64,000 nucleotides of DNA from Nonomuraea guangzhouensis (GCF_019396345.1 NZ_JAHKRM010000009.1:124001-188000), one strand, 5' to 3'. Shown: positions 43,335 through 51,816, counted from the first letter of the stretch. Made by a program: numbers and translations. The notes: generated by a model from the letters alone, not told the origin.

Positions 43335-43922
43335 TCAGGGTTGTGGTTGAGGTCCCATGCCGGCGAAGAGGGCGTGGAGGATCCGGTCGACATACTCATG
43401 GGTCAGTGGTTCCTGAGTGATCAGGAGCTGAAAGTACAGCGGGCCGGACAGGATCGCCATCGCCAGGTCGAGGTCGAAGCCAGATGACAGCTGGCCCTGG
43501 TCGCGGGCCGCCTTCAGCCGGGCGACGGTCTTGTCCGCCTGCGGGGTGATGAAGCGCTCGTTGAGCGCGGCGGCGACCTGGGGATCGTGCTGGGCCTCGC
43601 CTATCAGGGCCTGGAACAAGGGACCGAAGGGTGGCCTGGCCAGCAGGTCGACGGCCGTGTAGATCTGCGCGCGCAGGTCGGCGACGATGTCGCCGCTGTT
43701 GGGATAGTCCAGGCCAGGCTCGTTCAGCGACAGCAGCGAGTCGAGCAGCAGGGCTCCTTTGGATGACCATCGACGGTAGATGGTGTGCTTGCCGGCACCG
43801 GCGCGGGCCGCGACCGCTTCAATGCTCAGTTTGGCGTAGCCGATCTCCTGGCCCAGCTCCAGCGTGGTCCGCATGATGGCTTCGGTCCGGTCGGCGCCGC
43901 GACGATGGGGCGTGTGGGTCAT
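43335..43922 (-). CDS. TetR-family repressor of the resistance-like operon
   Basis: 195 residues. HTH: LELGQEIGYAKLSIEAVAAR then AGAGKHTIYRRWSSKGALLL, followed by a TetR_C_11-type ligand domain (PFGPLFQALIGEAQHDPQVA). It is divergent from the acyltransferase/esterase/monooxygenase genes. The gap holds two strong palindromes with a common GGCACG core flanking a TTGACA promoter, so it probably represses that operon and itself until a drug or metabolite binds. Confidence 0.9.
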   Translation of the reverse strand: MTHTPHRRGADRTEAIMRTTLELGQEIGYAKLSIEAVAARAGAGKHTIYRRWSSKGALLLDSLLSLNEPGLDYPNSGDIVADLRAQIYTAVDLLARPPFGPLFQALIGEAQHDPQVAAALNERFITPQADKTVARLKAARDQGQLSSGFDLDLAMAILSGPLYFQLLITQEPLTHEYVDRILHALFAGMGPQPQP

Positions 43923-43937
43923 GCCGACACCTTATCG

Positions 43938-43955
43938 GTACGGCACGTGCCGTAC
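43938..43955. promoter_or_regulatory. Operator 1: perfect 18-bp palindrome
   Basis: GTACGGCACGTGCCGTAC is fully self-complementary. It starts 16 bp from the TetR start codon and ends exactly where the TTGACA box begins. Confidence 0.85.
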
Positions 43956-43984
43956 TTGACAGTGAAAGCCTGTTTGGGCATCAT
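43956..43984 (+). promoter_or_regulatory. Promoter of the resistance-like operon
   Basis: A consensus -35 box TTGACA (43956-43961), a 17-bp spacer, and CATCAT (43979-43984) as a 4/6 match to TATAAT. Predicted transcription start near 43991, inside the second palindrome. Confidence 0.65.
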
Positions 43985-44013
43985 CACATCGGCACGGTCC
44001 GTGCCGATGTGAT
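43983..44013. promoter_or_regulatory. Operator 2: 31-bp palindrome with perfect 15-bp arms
   Basis: ATCACATCGGCACGG and CCGTGCCGATGTGAT are exact inverted copies around a single T. It shares CGGCACG/CGTGCCG with operator 1 and covers the -10 box and start site, ideal for repression. In RNA it could also fold as a 5' hairpin. Confidence 0.85.
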
Positions 44014-44095
44014 GGAGAGGGCGACACCCACCAAGGGCGGCGTGTTCTGCCTCAACGTGCACGATGTCGAGGCGACGAGACCTGACGTTCTCTAA
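44012..44095 (+). CDS. Possible 27-codon leader peptide ORF
   Basis: The ATG at 44012 overlaps the end of operator 2 and opens a 27-codon frame beginning MERATPTKGGVFCLN and ending before the TAA at 44093-44095. It would be near the 5' end of the predicted transcript and has no ribosome site, so any translation would be near-leaderless. It ends 30 bp before the acyltransferase start. It could be a regulatory leader or chance. Confidence 0.25.
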   Translation: MERATPTKGGVFCLNVHDVEATRPDVL

Positions 44096-44125
44096 CCCCA
44101 TTTCTCCGAAAGAAGGCGATTTGTA

Positions 44126-44797
44126 ATGCCCATTCCTGCCGACCCGACCGTGGTACATCCGATGCCCGGGCAGCCGCGTCTGGTGCTGTTGAAGCCGCTG
44201 ATCACGTCGCCGCTGATCGAGGCCGGGGAGTTCTCCTACTACGACGATCCGGACGACCCGACCGCCTTCGAGACCCGCAACGTGCTGTACCACTACGGGC
44301 CGGAGAAGCTGGTCATCGGGAAGTTCTGCGCCCTGGGCGAGGGGGTGCGGTTCATCATGAACGGCGCCAACCACCGCATGGACGGCCCCTCGACGTTCCC
44401 CTTCCCGATCATGGGCGGGTCCTGGGCCGACCACTTCGGCCTCATCACCGGCCTGGCCGGACGGGGTGACACCGTGGTGGGCCACGACGTCTGGTTCGGA
44501 TACCGGTCCATGGTGATGCCCGGCGTCCGCATCGGGCACGGCGCGATCATCGCCTCCGGCTCGGTCGTCGTGGACGACGTCCCGGACTACGGCATCGTCG
44601 GCGGCAACCCCGCCCGGCTCATCCGCCGCCGCTACAGCGACGCCGACATCGACCGCCTTCTCGCTGTGGCCTGGTGGGACTGGCCGCTCCAGGACATCAC
44701 CGACCACGTCCGCACGATCATGTCCGGAAGCATCGACGACCTGGAGAACGCGGCGCCTGCTCCGATGCGTCAGCACGTGGGAATCGAGTCATCATGA
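44126..44797 (+). CDS. Xenobiotic acetyltransferase of the Vat/CatB family
   Basis: 223 residues, preceded by AAGAAGG. A left-handed beta-helix hexapeptide acyltransferase. Key motifs: VLYHYGPEKLVIGKFCALGE, NGANHRMDGPSTFPF (catalytic His region of streptogramin and chloramphenicol XAT enzymes), VVGHDVWFGYRSMVMPGVRI, GIVGGNPARLIRRRY. The family moves acetyl from acetyl-CoA onto hydroxyls of streptogramin A, chloramphenicol and similar drugs. First gene of a four-gene unit, its stop overlapping the next start. Actual substrate untested. Confidence 0.9.
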   Translation: MPIPADPTVVHPMPGQPRLVLLKPLITSPLIEAGEFSYYDDPDDPTAFETRNVLYHYGPEKLVIGKFCALGEGVRFIMNGANHRMDGPSTFPFPIMGGSWADHFGLITGLAGRGDTVVGHDVWFGYRSMVMPGVRIGHGAIIASGSVVVDDVPDYGIVGGNPARLIRRRYSDADIDRLLAVAWWDWPLQDITDHVRTIMSGSIDDLENAAPAPMRQHVGIESS

Positions 44798-45180
44798 GTG
44801 GCCCGAGCACCGTCAAGGTGAAGTTCGAGATCGTCGAGTTCGACGAGAGCGTGTATGACGAGCACGCCGAGGGGCCCAAGCTAACCAGGGTCACGATCCG
44901 AAAGCGCTACCAGGGCGTGATCGAAGGAACGGGTGTCGCCGAGGTGCTCACGGCCCAAGGCAGCGCCGGCGGTGGCTACGTCGCCTCGGAGCGAATCGAA
45001 GGCACGCTCGACGGCCGCCAGGGCACCTTCGTCATCCAGCACTGGGGGCTGGCCGATGGAGCCGACCAGAGCAGCGAAGGAAGCATCGTCCCGAACTCCG
45101 GGACGGGAGAACTCGCCGGGATCGCCGGTCGCGCGATGGAGCGCGAGTTCCAAGTGCTCACGCTGGTCTACACGGTGTGA
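44794..45180 (+). CDS. DUF3224-family protein
   Basis: 128 residues from the ATG at 44794, overlapping the acetyltransferase stop (ATGA). Sequence features of the DUF3224 allene-oxide-cyclase-like barrel: GTGVAEVLTAQGSAGGGYVA, RIEGTLDGRQGTFVIQHWGL, and a late PNSGTGELAGIAGRA. Function unknown; it probably binds a small hydrophobic ligand. Coupled to the acyltransferase, so perhaps the same substrate. Confidence 0.85.
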   Translation: MSGPSTVKVKFEIVEFDESVYDEHAEGPKLTRVTIRKRYQGVIEGTGVAEVLTAQGSAGGGYVASERIEGTLDGRQGTFVIQHWGLADGADQSSEGSIVPNSGTGELAGIAGRAMEREFQVLTLVYTV

Positions 45181-45244
45181 GACCACTCGAGCCGGACCTG
45201 ACTCCCGTTTCAACGTTCCAGCGCTTCGGAATCGAGCCATCAGC

Positions 45245-46594
45245 ATGTCTGTTTCGTCCCACCCCAGCCCGTTCGCCGGCTGGCTTGGCGCCCACGCCGC
45301 GCCGCTCACCCACCTCGACCCTGAGGCGCCGCTCGACGATCTGGAGCCGCTGCGCGAGCTCATCGGCGCGGCGCGCGTCGTCGCGATCGGTGAGAGCTCC
45401 CACTTCATCACCGAGTTCTCGCTCATGCGCCGACGTATCCTGCGCTTCCTGGTCGAACGCTGTGGTTTCACCGTCCTGGCCTTCGAGTACGGCTTCAGCG
45501 AAGGCTTCTCCCTGGACACCTGGGCCCAGGGGGAAGGCACCGACGACGATCTGTCGGCCCATCTCTCCGCGGCGATCCCGGTGGGGGTCGATGAGCCGCT
45601 GCGCTGGATGCGCCGGCACAACGCCACAGCCGCCCAGCCGGTGCGTTTCGCCGGGATCGACATCCCGGCGGCCGGTGGGTCCTTACTTCCCGCCCTGGCT
45701 CCTGTTGCCGACTACCTGCGTCAGGTCGACCCCGAAGTCCTGCCGGCGATCCAGCAGGCGATGCAGATCGCGGAATCGTTCGCCGGCGCCTCCGCGGCCT
45801 CGGCCGCACCGGCCTGGGCCCGCCTGGCCGCCGCCGAGCAGGACGCTCTCACGGCGATCCTGATGCGCCTGCTCATCCGGTTCCGTGCCGTCGAGGTGCT
45901 GTACGTCTCCCGCGCCGACCGGCACAGCTATGACATCGCCCTGCGTCGCCTCGAAGCCGCCTGCCACGCCGACTACGGCTTCCGCGCCATGGCCGGTCTG
46001 TACGCCGGAAACGGCCTGACCGCCGACACCTCGGCCCGCGACGTCTACATGGCCGGGTCGGTCTTGTGGCACCTGGAGCGCTTCGAACCCGGAACCCGCA
46101 TCGTCCTGGCGGCCCACAACGCCCACATCCAGAAAACACCGGTCTCCTTCAACGGCCACCTCACCGGGCTCCCTATGGGACAGCACCTGCACAACGCCCT
46201 CGGCGACGATTACGTCGCCCTCGCCCTGTCCAGCGTCGGCGGGTACACCGCCGACATGCGCCCCGACGAGACCGCGCGCTTCGGCTTCGCCATCGACGAC
46301 ACCGCGCTGCAGCCGCCCGAGCCGGGCAGTATCGAGGCCGCCTTCGCCGACGCTGGGCTCGGGCTGAGCATCGCCGATCTCCGCCAGGCGCCTCGCGAGA
46401 TCCCCGGCCCCGACCGCTATCGGATCCAGAGCGCCTATCTGCGCACTCCCGTGCTGGAGGCGTTCGACGCCGTCCTCAGCACCCCGACCTCCACCGTGGC
46501 CGACACGTCCGGTCGCGCCGCACGGTCACCGGTCGGACATGTTGTTGACGATCAGATCGCGCAAGGACGCGACGAAAACCTACGAGGAGAGTGA
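45245..46594 (+). CDS. Erythromycin esterase-family protein
   Basis: 449 residues from the ATG at 45245; the frame is open upstream to 44933 but overlaps the DUF3224 gene. Ere signature near residue 50: VVAIGESSHFITEFSLMRRR (Glu and His of the active site), then VLAFEYGFSEGFSLDTWAQG, FAGIDIPAAGG and VLAAHNAHIQKTPVSFNGH. Macrolide esterases open the lactone ring; many chromosomal members have other, unknown substrates. Third gene of the operon, 64 bp after the DUF3224 stop. Confidence 0.88.
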   Translation: MSVSSHPSPFAGWLGAHAAPLTHLDPEAPLDDLEPLRELIGAARVVAIGESSHFITEFSLMRRRILRFLVERCGFTVLAFEYGFSEGFSLDTWAQGEGTDDDLSAHLSAAIPVGVDEPLRWMRRHNATAAQPVRFAGIDIPAAGGSLLPALAPVADYLRQVDPEVLPAIQQAMQIAESFAGASAASAAPAWARLAAAEQDALTAILMRLLIRFRAVEVLYVSRADRHSYDIALRRLEAACHADYGFRAMAGLYAGNGLTADTSARDVYMAGSVLWHLERFEPGTRIVLAAHNAHIQKTPVSFNGHLTGLPMGQHLHNALGDDYVALALSSVGGYTADMRPDETARFGFAIDDTALQPPEPGSIEAAFADAGLGLSIADLRQAPREIPGPDRYRIQSAYLRTPVLEAFDAVLSTPTSTVADTSGRAARSPVGHVVDDQIAQGRDENLRGE

Positions 46595-46597
46595 CCA

Positions 46598-48157
46598 GTG
46601 ACGAACGCCGACGTGATCATTGTGGGAGCCGGCCCGACCGGTCTCATGCTGGCCGCCGAACTACGGCTGGCCGGGGTACGGCCGCTGGTGCTGGAGCGGC
46701 AGCCGCAACGCCGGCAAACCCCGAAGGCCGGTGGTCTGGGCGGGCAGATCTTGGAGCTGCTGCGCTACCGGGGCTTGCGGGAACGCTTCGAAGCGGCCTG
46801 CACCGACCCGATCCCGCCGCCCCGGTTCCCGTTCGGCGGCGTGCACCTGGACTTCACCCAGCTGGCCGACCCGCCGCTGCACGCCCTGCCGCTGCCGCAA
46901 CAGCTGCTGGAGCGGCTGCTGGATGAACGCGCCGGCGAACTGGATGTCGACCTCCGCCGCGGACATGAGGTGACCGCGGTGAGCCAGGACGATGCCGCGG
47001 TGACCGTGGACGTGCGGGGCCCGGACGGGCCGTACCAGGTGAGCGCCCGCTACCTGGTGGGCTGCGACGGCGCCCGCAGCCGAATCCGCGACCAGGCCGG
47101 CATCGGCTTTCCCGGCACCGTCTATCCGGAGGTCAACCGGCTGGCGCAGGTCACCCTGCCCGACACGGTGACCGTGCTCGGCAACGGCGGCCTTGACGTC
47201 CCCGGCTTCGGCACGATCCACGCGGGCTTCACCCGGACCGACCACGGCCTGTTCGGCATCGGCGCCTCGCCCACCTCCCCGGTCGTCTCCCTCTACACCA
47301 TCGAAGACGAAACCACCGAATACGACGACGACACCCCGATGACCGTCGCCGAACTCCAGGACAGCCTCCGCCGTGTGCTCGGCGCGCACCTGCCGGTGGC
47401 CGAGGCGATCCGCCTGTCGCGGTTCACCTTCAAGGCCCGCCAGGCCGAACGCTACCGGCACGAGCGGATCCTGCTGGCCGGTGATGCGGCGCATCTGTTC
47501 CCGGCCACCGGGGTGGCCATCAACGCCGGCATGCTGGACGCGGTCAACCTGGCCTGGAAGCTGGCCGCCGACCTCCTCGGCCACGCCCCGGCCGGCCTGC
47601 TGGACACCTACCATGACGAACGCCACCTCGCCGGCGCCCGTACCATGCTGCACACCCGAGCCCAGGTGGCCCTGCGGCGCGGGCACGACGCAGCCGCCGA
47701 AGCACTGCGGGAAGTCTTCTCCGAACTGCTCACCGATGAGCAGCCGCTGCGCCGCATGGGCGCGCTGGTCGCCGGCTCCGACATCCGCTACCCGATGCCC
47801 GGCTCCGACCATCACCCGCTGGCCGGCACCTTCGCCCCCGACCTCACCCTGCACACCGACCAGGGCATGACCAGCGTCGCCGACCTCCTGCACCCCGCCC
47901 GGCCCATCCTCCTCGTCCTCGCCGACCGCCCGGACCTCCGCGAAACCGCCCAAGACTGGCGGCATCGCGTCGACATCCACACCGCCAAAACCGATGATCG
48001 ACCGGCCGACGCCCTGCTGATCCGCCCGGACGCCCACATCGCCTGGGCCGCGACCATCGACGAACCCGCCGACACCGCCGCACCCTCGCTACGCGAAGCA
48101 CTCTCCACCTGGTTCGGCAACCCCGGAGATGACGACGCGATCGCCGAGCTGAGGTAG
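46598..48157 (+). CDS. FAD-dependent monooxygenase, rifampicin-monooxygenase-like
   Basis: 519 residues from a GTG after GAGGAGAG, 3 bp after the esterase stop. FAD motif VIIVGAGPTGLMLAAELRLA, then RYLVGCDGARSRIRDQAGIG, ERILLAGDAAHLFPATGVAI with NAGMLDAVNLAWKLA, and a C-terminal thioredoxin-like tail beginning at HHPLAGTFAPDLTL. Length and layout match Rox/RIF monooxygenase and PgaE-type polyketide hydroxylases. It would hydroxylate and so inactivate or tailor an aromatic polyketide. Last gene of the operon. Confidence 0.9.
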   Translation: MTNADVIIVGAGPTGLMLAAELRLAGVRPLVLERQPQRRQTPKAGGLGGQILELLRYRGLRERFEAACTDPIPPPRFPFGGVHLDFTQLADPPLHALPLPQQLLERLLDERAGELDVDLRRGHEVTAVSQDDAAVTVDVRGPDGPYQVSARYLVGCDGARSRIRDQAGIGFPGTVYPEVNRLAQVTLPDTVTVLGNGGLDVPGFGTIHAGFTRTDHGLFGIGASPTSPVVSLYTIEDETTEYDDDTPMTVAELQDSLRRVLGAHLPVAEAIRLSRFTFKARQAERYRHERILLAGDAAHLFPATGVAINAGMLDAVNLAWKLAADLLGHAPAGLLDTYHDERHLAGARTMLHTRAQVALRRGHDAAAEALREVFSELLTDEQPLRRMGALVAGSDIRYPMPGSDHHPLAGTFAPDLTLHTDQGMTSVADLLHPARPILLVLADRPDLRETAQDWRHRVDIHTAKTDDRPADALLIRPDAHIAWAATIDEPADTAAPSLREALSTWFGNPGDDDAIAELR

Positions 48158-48178
48158 GCCGCCTGGCCTGGCTCGCGA

Positions 48179-48375
48179 TCATTTCGACCCGGCCCAGCGG
48201 GGGTAGCGGCCTTCGGCTTCGGCGGCGGCGATCCCTTCCGCGGTGAGCTCGTTCTGGAGGTCGCGCTGGAACTGGCCGACGGCGGTGATGACGTTGATGA
48301 TCAGGGCGTTAGCGTCGTCGTCGGCTGCCAGGTCGTGGAAGTTGGACAGGACGCGTAGTACGACGCCGCGGGTTC
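48179..48375 (-). pseudogene. Serine recombinase fragment
   Basis: A frame without start reads GTRGVVLRVLSNFHDLAADD, then DDANALIINVITAVGQFQRD and LQNELTAEGIAAAEAEGR, ending at the TGA at 48179-48181. This is the helix E region of serine recombinases (usual form GVAQFERDLISERTKAGL). Catalytic N-terminus and HTH are absent. It marks the right edge of the resistance-like operon, consistent with past mobility. Confidence 0.65.
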
Positions 48376-48566
48376 CTTGGATTCTGCTCCGTTGCTACTG
48401 GGACCCTGAGGACGGCGACCCAAGCGCCGGGCCTAGAACTGCGTCGTGTCGAGGTGATCGACGCCGAGTTAGACGGTCTCCAGCGCGGTCGGCAGCGTCC
48501 CGTGAACTCGTTTCCTGACTCGGGTGAAAGACGGGCGACACTTCTTCCTTGGGAAGGCCCAACCAC

Positions 48567-49145
48567 ATGCCGCTCAGTACGACCCTGTGTGACGCCGACC
48601 TGATCGAACGGTCGTGGCGAGATCCCGAGGATTTCGCCTTGCTGTTCGACAGGCACGCGGGAGACATCCACCGTTATGTGGCCCGCAGGCTCGGCGACGA
48701 CACGGCCGATGACGTCGTCTCCGAGACGTTCCTCGCCGCGTTCAGGCAGCGTCGCGACTACGACACCGCCCGGCCGGAGGCCCTCCCCTGGTTGTACGGC
48801 TTCGCGACCAACTTCATCCGGCGGCATCAGCGCGCCGAGATACACCGCTACAAGGCGTACTCGAAAGTGGGCGTGCTTCCCGACGCCGACGACGCCGCGG
48901 AACAAGCTCTTGAGCGGGCGAGCGCGCATGCCGTACGCCGCCCTCTCACCCAGGCGCTCGCCTCGTTGAAGGCCCGTGACCGAGACGTCCTCTTACTCGT
49001 GGCCTGGGCCGACCTCACTTACGAGGAGGTCGCCAACGCCCTGTCCATCCCGATCGGAACAGTCCGCTCCCGCCTCAACCGCGCGCGGGCCATCGTCCGC
49101 GACACCCTCGGCAGCACCGACCCCACGACGGAGCAGACCTCATGA
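48567..49145 (+). CDS. ECF RNA polymerase sigma factor
   Basis: 192 residues from the ATG at 48567, with GGGAAGG upstream. Region 2: FALLFDRHAGDIHRYVARRL then DDTADDVVSETFLAAFRQRR and LPWLYGFATNFIRRHQRAE. Region 4: LKARDRDVLLLVAWADLTYE then EVANALSIPIGTVRSRLNRA. It is coupled by ATGA overlap to a membrane protein that takes the place of an anti-sigma factor, the usual actinomycete sigma/CU044_5270 pair. Confidence 0.92.
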   Translation: MPLSTTLCDADLIERSWRDPEDFALLFDRHAGDIHRYVARRLGDDTADDVVSETFLAAFRQRRDYDTARPEALPWLYGFATNFIRRHQRAEIHRYKAYSKVGVLPDADDAAEQALERASAHAVRRPLTQALASLKARDRDVLLLVAWADLTYEEVANALSIPIGTVRSRLNRARAIVRDTLGSTDPTTEQTS

Positions 49146-50101
49146 ACGAACTGACCGACCTGACGGAACTTCGCGACCTGTTCGCCGACAAGGCGCGCCC
49201 CACGGCGGACCGCCTCTCCCCCGCCCGTACCGCCCTCCTGACCGAAGCCCGCACGAAGCGCCGGCCCCGGGCCCGGGCAGTCGGCCTGCGGCGCTTGGTA
49301 CTGGCAGGCGGCCTGGTCGCGGCGATGACCGCAGGAATGATCGCCGTCCAGACGTTCAAGCCCGCCGCGCCCGCCAGCGCCGCCGAGGTCCTGAGGCTGG
49401 CGGCCGAGGCCGCGAGCGCCACCCCGTGGCCGGAACCCCGCGACGACCAGTACCTCCACTACGAGCAGATCGCGGAGTCGCGCCCCGAGAAGGGGGTTCC
49501 CGACCCCGGTACGCGCCGCATCAACGGCGAGTTCTGGGATTCCGTGGACGGCTCCCGCCCAAGACTCAGCTGGGGCAAGCCGGAGAAGTCCAACCCCCTT
49601 CCCGGCCGCGGCGCGTACAAGGAACTCGAGACCCGGTGCTCCGGCTTCGGCGGCCCCACCTACGCCGACCTGCGTGGGTGGCCGACCGACCAGGAGCAGC
49701 TCCGGCACAAACTGGCCGAATACGGTAGGAAGATGGTCCTCAAAAAGGACACCGCGACCCAGATCTGGCGCGCCGGCACCGGCGTCCTCGGCCGCCCGAT
49801 GCCGCCCAAGCTGCAGGCGGCCATCTTCAAGATCGCCGCGACCCTGCCGGGCATCGAGACGGAAGAGCTCAAGGACGCCACCGGCAAAACGGGCATCGCC
49901 GTGACCCGGGTGGACAACCTGGGCGGCGGGGGTGCCATCTCCCGCGAATCCTTCATCTTCGACAAGACCTCCTACGTCTTCCTGGGCGGCCAGGAACTCG
50001 TGCCGGGACGAGGGCGTGAAGTCTGGTCCATCACCCGTCCGCAGATCACCGACGCACTCCCGGCCTGGTCCAAGTCCCTGAAGCCGAGAAACTGCGGCTG
50101 A
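49142..50101 (+). CDS. CU044_5270-family single-pass membrane protein (anti-sigma partner)
   Basis: 319 residues. A short cytoplasmic N-terminus, one transmembrane helix at about residues 57-77 (LRRLVLAGGLVAAMTAGMIA), then a large extracytoplasmic domain with YLHYEQIAESRPEKGV and YAD-type motifs. It ends in ITDALPAWSKSLKPRNCG. Members regularly follow ECF sigma genes and are presumed to regulate them from the envelope. Its 3' end overlaps in another frame the start of a Tc-toxin-like fragment. Confidence 0.88.
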   Translation: MNELTDLTELRDLFADKARPTADRLSPARTALLTEARTKRRPRARAVGLRRLVLAGGLVAAMTAGMIAVQTFKPAAPASAAEVLRLAAEAASATPWPEPRDDQYLHYEQIAESRPEKGVPDPGTRRINGEFWDSVDGSRPRLSWGKPEKSNPLPGRGAYKELETRCSGFGGPTYADLRGWPTDQEQLRHKLAEYGRKMVLKKDTATQIWRAGTGVLGRPMPPKLQAAIFKIAATLPGIETEELKDATGKTGIAVTRVDNLGGGGAISRESFIFDKTSYVFLGGQELVPGRGREVWSITRPQITDALPAWSKSLKPRNCG

Positions 50102-50787
50102 GCCTGGTACCCGCCGAACTCACGATCCTCTCCCCCGACCTCAAGGCCGTGCGCTACCTGATGGACGGCAAGGGCGAGCCGCCCGGCTCCGTACGGTTCG
50201 ACTGGCGCGCCGGCCAGCAGATCGCCCTGTCCGGCCTGGAGGTGGGCCGCGACAACCGCGGCCTGTTCGAGCTGCGTTACGACGACGACCGGTACCTTCC
50301 GTTCGAGGGCACGGGCGCGGTGTCCACCTGGCGGCTGGAGACCACCGACCTGCCCGCCGACGACCTGGCCGACGTGACGATCGTCATCAAGTACGTCGCC
50401 GAGCAGGGTGGCGCGGTGTTCGCCAACGCGGTCAAGGGGATGCGGATGCCGTACCAGGCGTCCCGGTACATCGACGTCGCCGCCGAGTTCCCCGGCGCAT
50501 GGGCGGCGTTCCTCACGGGAGAGGAGGGCGAGCTCACCTTGCCGATCACGGCGGAGAAGCTCCCGCGGATCACCGGCAGCCAGATCGCCGGCCTCTACGC
50601 GACATACGAGCTGGACGGCGACGAGGAGGTCCGCTTGCTGCTCGGCGGCGACCAGCGACTGCCGCTGGAGGACGGCAGACCGCTGCGCACCCCAGGGCTC
50701 CGGGCCGGCCCGCTGACCCTGGTGGCCGACGGCGACCCCGCCGCGCTGCTCAACGTCGGCCTTGTCATCAGCTACCGGGCCCTCTGA
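50083..50787 (+). pseudogene. C-terminal fragment of a Tc-toxin A (TcA/TcdA)-like protein
   Basis: The frame runs without a start from about 50083 (AEKLRLSLVPAELTILSPDL) and includes LFELRYDDDRYLPFEGTGAV then STWRLETTDLPADDLADVTI and VIKYVAEQGGAVFANA. This is the conserved C-terminal region of insecticidal-type Tc toxin A subunits (FRDERYLPFEGAG). About 230 residues remain of a protein that is usually over 1500. GTG 50149 could allow a short product, but no ribosome site is seen. It lies directly on the end of the anti-sigma-like gene, a deletion junction. Confidence 0.65.
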
Positions 50788-50802
50788 CGGGTTCCGCGGT
50801 CT

Positions 50803-51777
50803 TCAGGGTGACACTCCGTAGCGGGTGGCGACCGCGGCGGCGCGGCGGCGCAGGGAGTCGCGCAACCACTGCGGGCCCAGGGCTTCGGCGTTCGTGCTGA
50901 GCTGCCACAGCGCCCATTCGGCATGTCTCGGATCTTGGAAGGTCACCTCCAGCCGCAGCCAGCCGTCTGAGTCGGCTTCTTCGGCGAGGACGGCCAGCGC
51001 GGTGCCCACCAGGTCCTCCCGCCGCGCCGGGTTCATCCGTACGAGCACGGTGACCTGGTCGCCGCCGGCCCGAAACCGCGTGCTGCGTTCCTGCCAGGTC
51101 CGGTCCAGATCGACCCGGTCTGGTCGCTGTGCGGGTTCGGCGAGCTCCTTGGCGGCCAGGACCCGGGACAGCCGGTAGGTGCGGTCCTCGCCGGCCCTCG
51201 TGGCCAGCAAGTAGCCCCGGTCGCGTACGGTGACCAGGCCGATCGGGTCCACAGTGCGCCACTCCGGGGTCTGGTCCGCAGCCGCGTAGTGGATCTGCAG
51301 CTTGTGCCCGGCGAACACCGCGCGCAGGACCTCGGCCGCGATGGCGTCAGGCACCTCCTCATCGACCAGCCGACGCGAAAGAAGGTCGGTCTCCGGGTCG
51401 ATGAGCAATCGCTCGGCCGCCCCGGCCGCGGTGTCCCGATAGCTTTCGGGCAGCGCGTCAACCACCTTGAGCATCGCCGAAGCGAGCGCCGAGCCGAGGC
51501 CGAATGCCTGCGCGCCGCGCCGCGATCCGGCGACCAGCAGAGCGAGGGCCTCGTCGGGGTTCAGTCCGGTGAGCTCGGTCCGGAAGCCGGGCAACAGCGC
51601 GAAACCGCCGTGCCGGCCGCGTTCGGCGTAGACCGGGACGCCCGCCGCGGACAGCGCCTCGATGTCGCGCAGCACGGTGCGCGTGGACACCTCCAGCTCG
51701 CGGGCCAGCGCGGCCGCGGACAGCCGACCGTGCTGCCGCAGCAGCAGCACCAGTGAGACCAACCGGTCGGCGCGCAT
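50803..51777 (-). CDS. YafY/PafC-type WYL-domain regulator
   Basis: 324 residues. N-terminal HTH_11 (VSLVLLLRQHGRLSAAALAR then ELEVSTRTVLRDIEALSAAG). The WYL domain begins around residue 140 (HYAAADQTPEWRTVDPIGLV then YLLATRAGEDRTYRLSRVL; here the W-Y-L core is G-Y-L). A WCX C-terminal extension follows. WYL proteins sense nucleic-acid or small ligands and mostly repress. Divergent from a RidA-like gene with an inverted repeat in between. Confidence 0.9.
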   Translation of the reverse strand: MRADRLVSLVLLLRQHGRLSAAALARELEVSTRTVLRDIEALSAAGVPVYAERGRHGGFALLPGFRTELTGLNPDEALALLVAGSRRGAQAFGLGSALASAMLKVVDALPESYRDTAAGAAERLLIDPETDLLSRRLVDEEVPDAIAAEVLRAVFAGHKLQIHYAAADQTPEWRTVDPIGLVTVRDRGYLLATRAGEDRTYRLSRVLAAKELAEPAQRPDRVDLDRTWQERSTRFRAGGDQVTVLVRMNPARREDLVGTALAVLAEEADSDGWLRLEVTFQDPRHAEWALWQLSTNAEALGPQWLRDSLRRRAAAVATRYGVSP

Positions 51778-51797
51778 ACGAAAACCCTACAGAAATA

Positions 51798-51816
51798 CAC
51801 GACACAGGATGTCGTG
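51798..51816. promoter_or_regulatory. Inverted repeat between WYL regulator and RidA gene
   Basis: CACGACA-cagga-TGTCGTG, perfect 7-bp arms, 20 bp from the WYL regulator start and about 50 bp from the RidA start. A likely operator for the regulator. Confidence 0.6.

Noticed and set aside
43150..43350. A complete second SDR gene
   Set aside because: Only the NADP motif region is readable and it changes frame.
46661..48037. 458-codon antisense frame over the rifampicin-monooxygenase-like gene
   Set aside because: Shadow of a gene with clear FAD motifs on the other strand.
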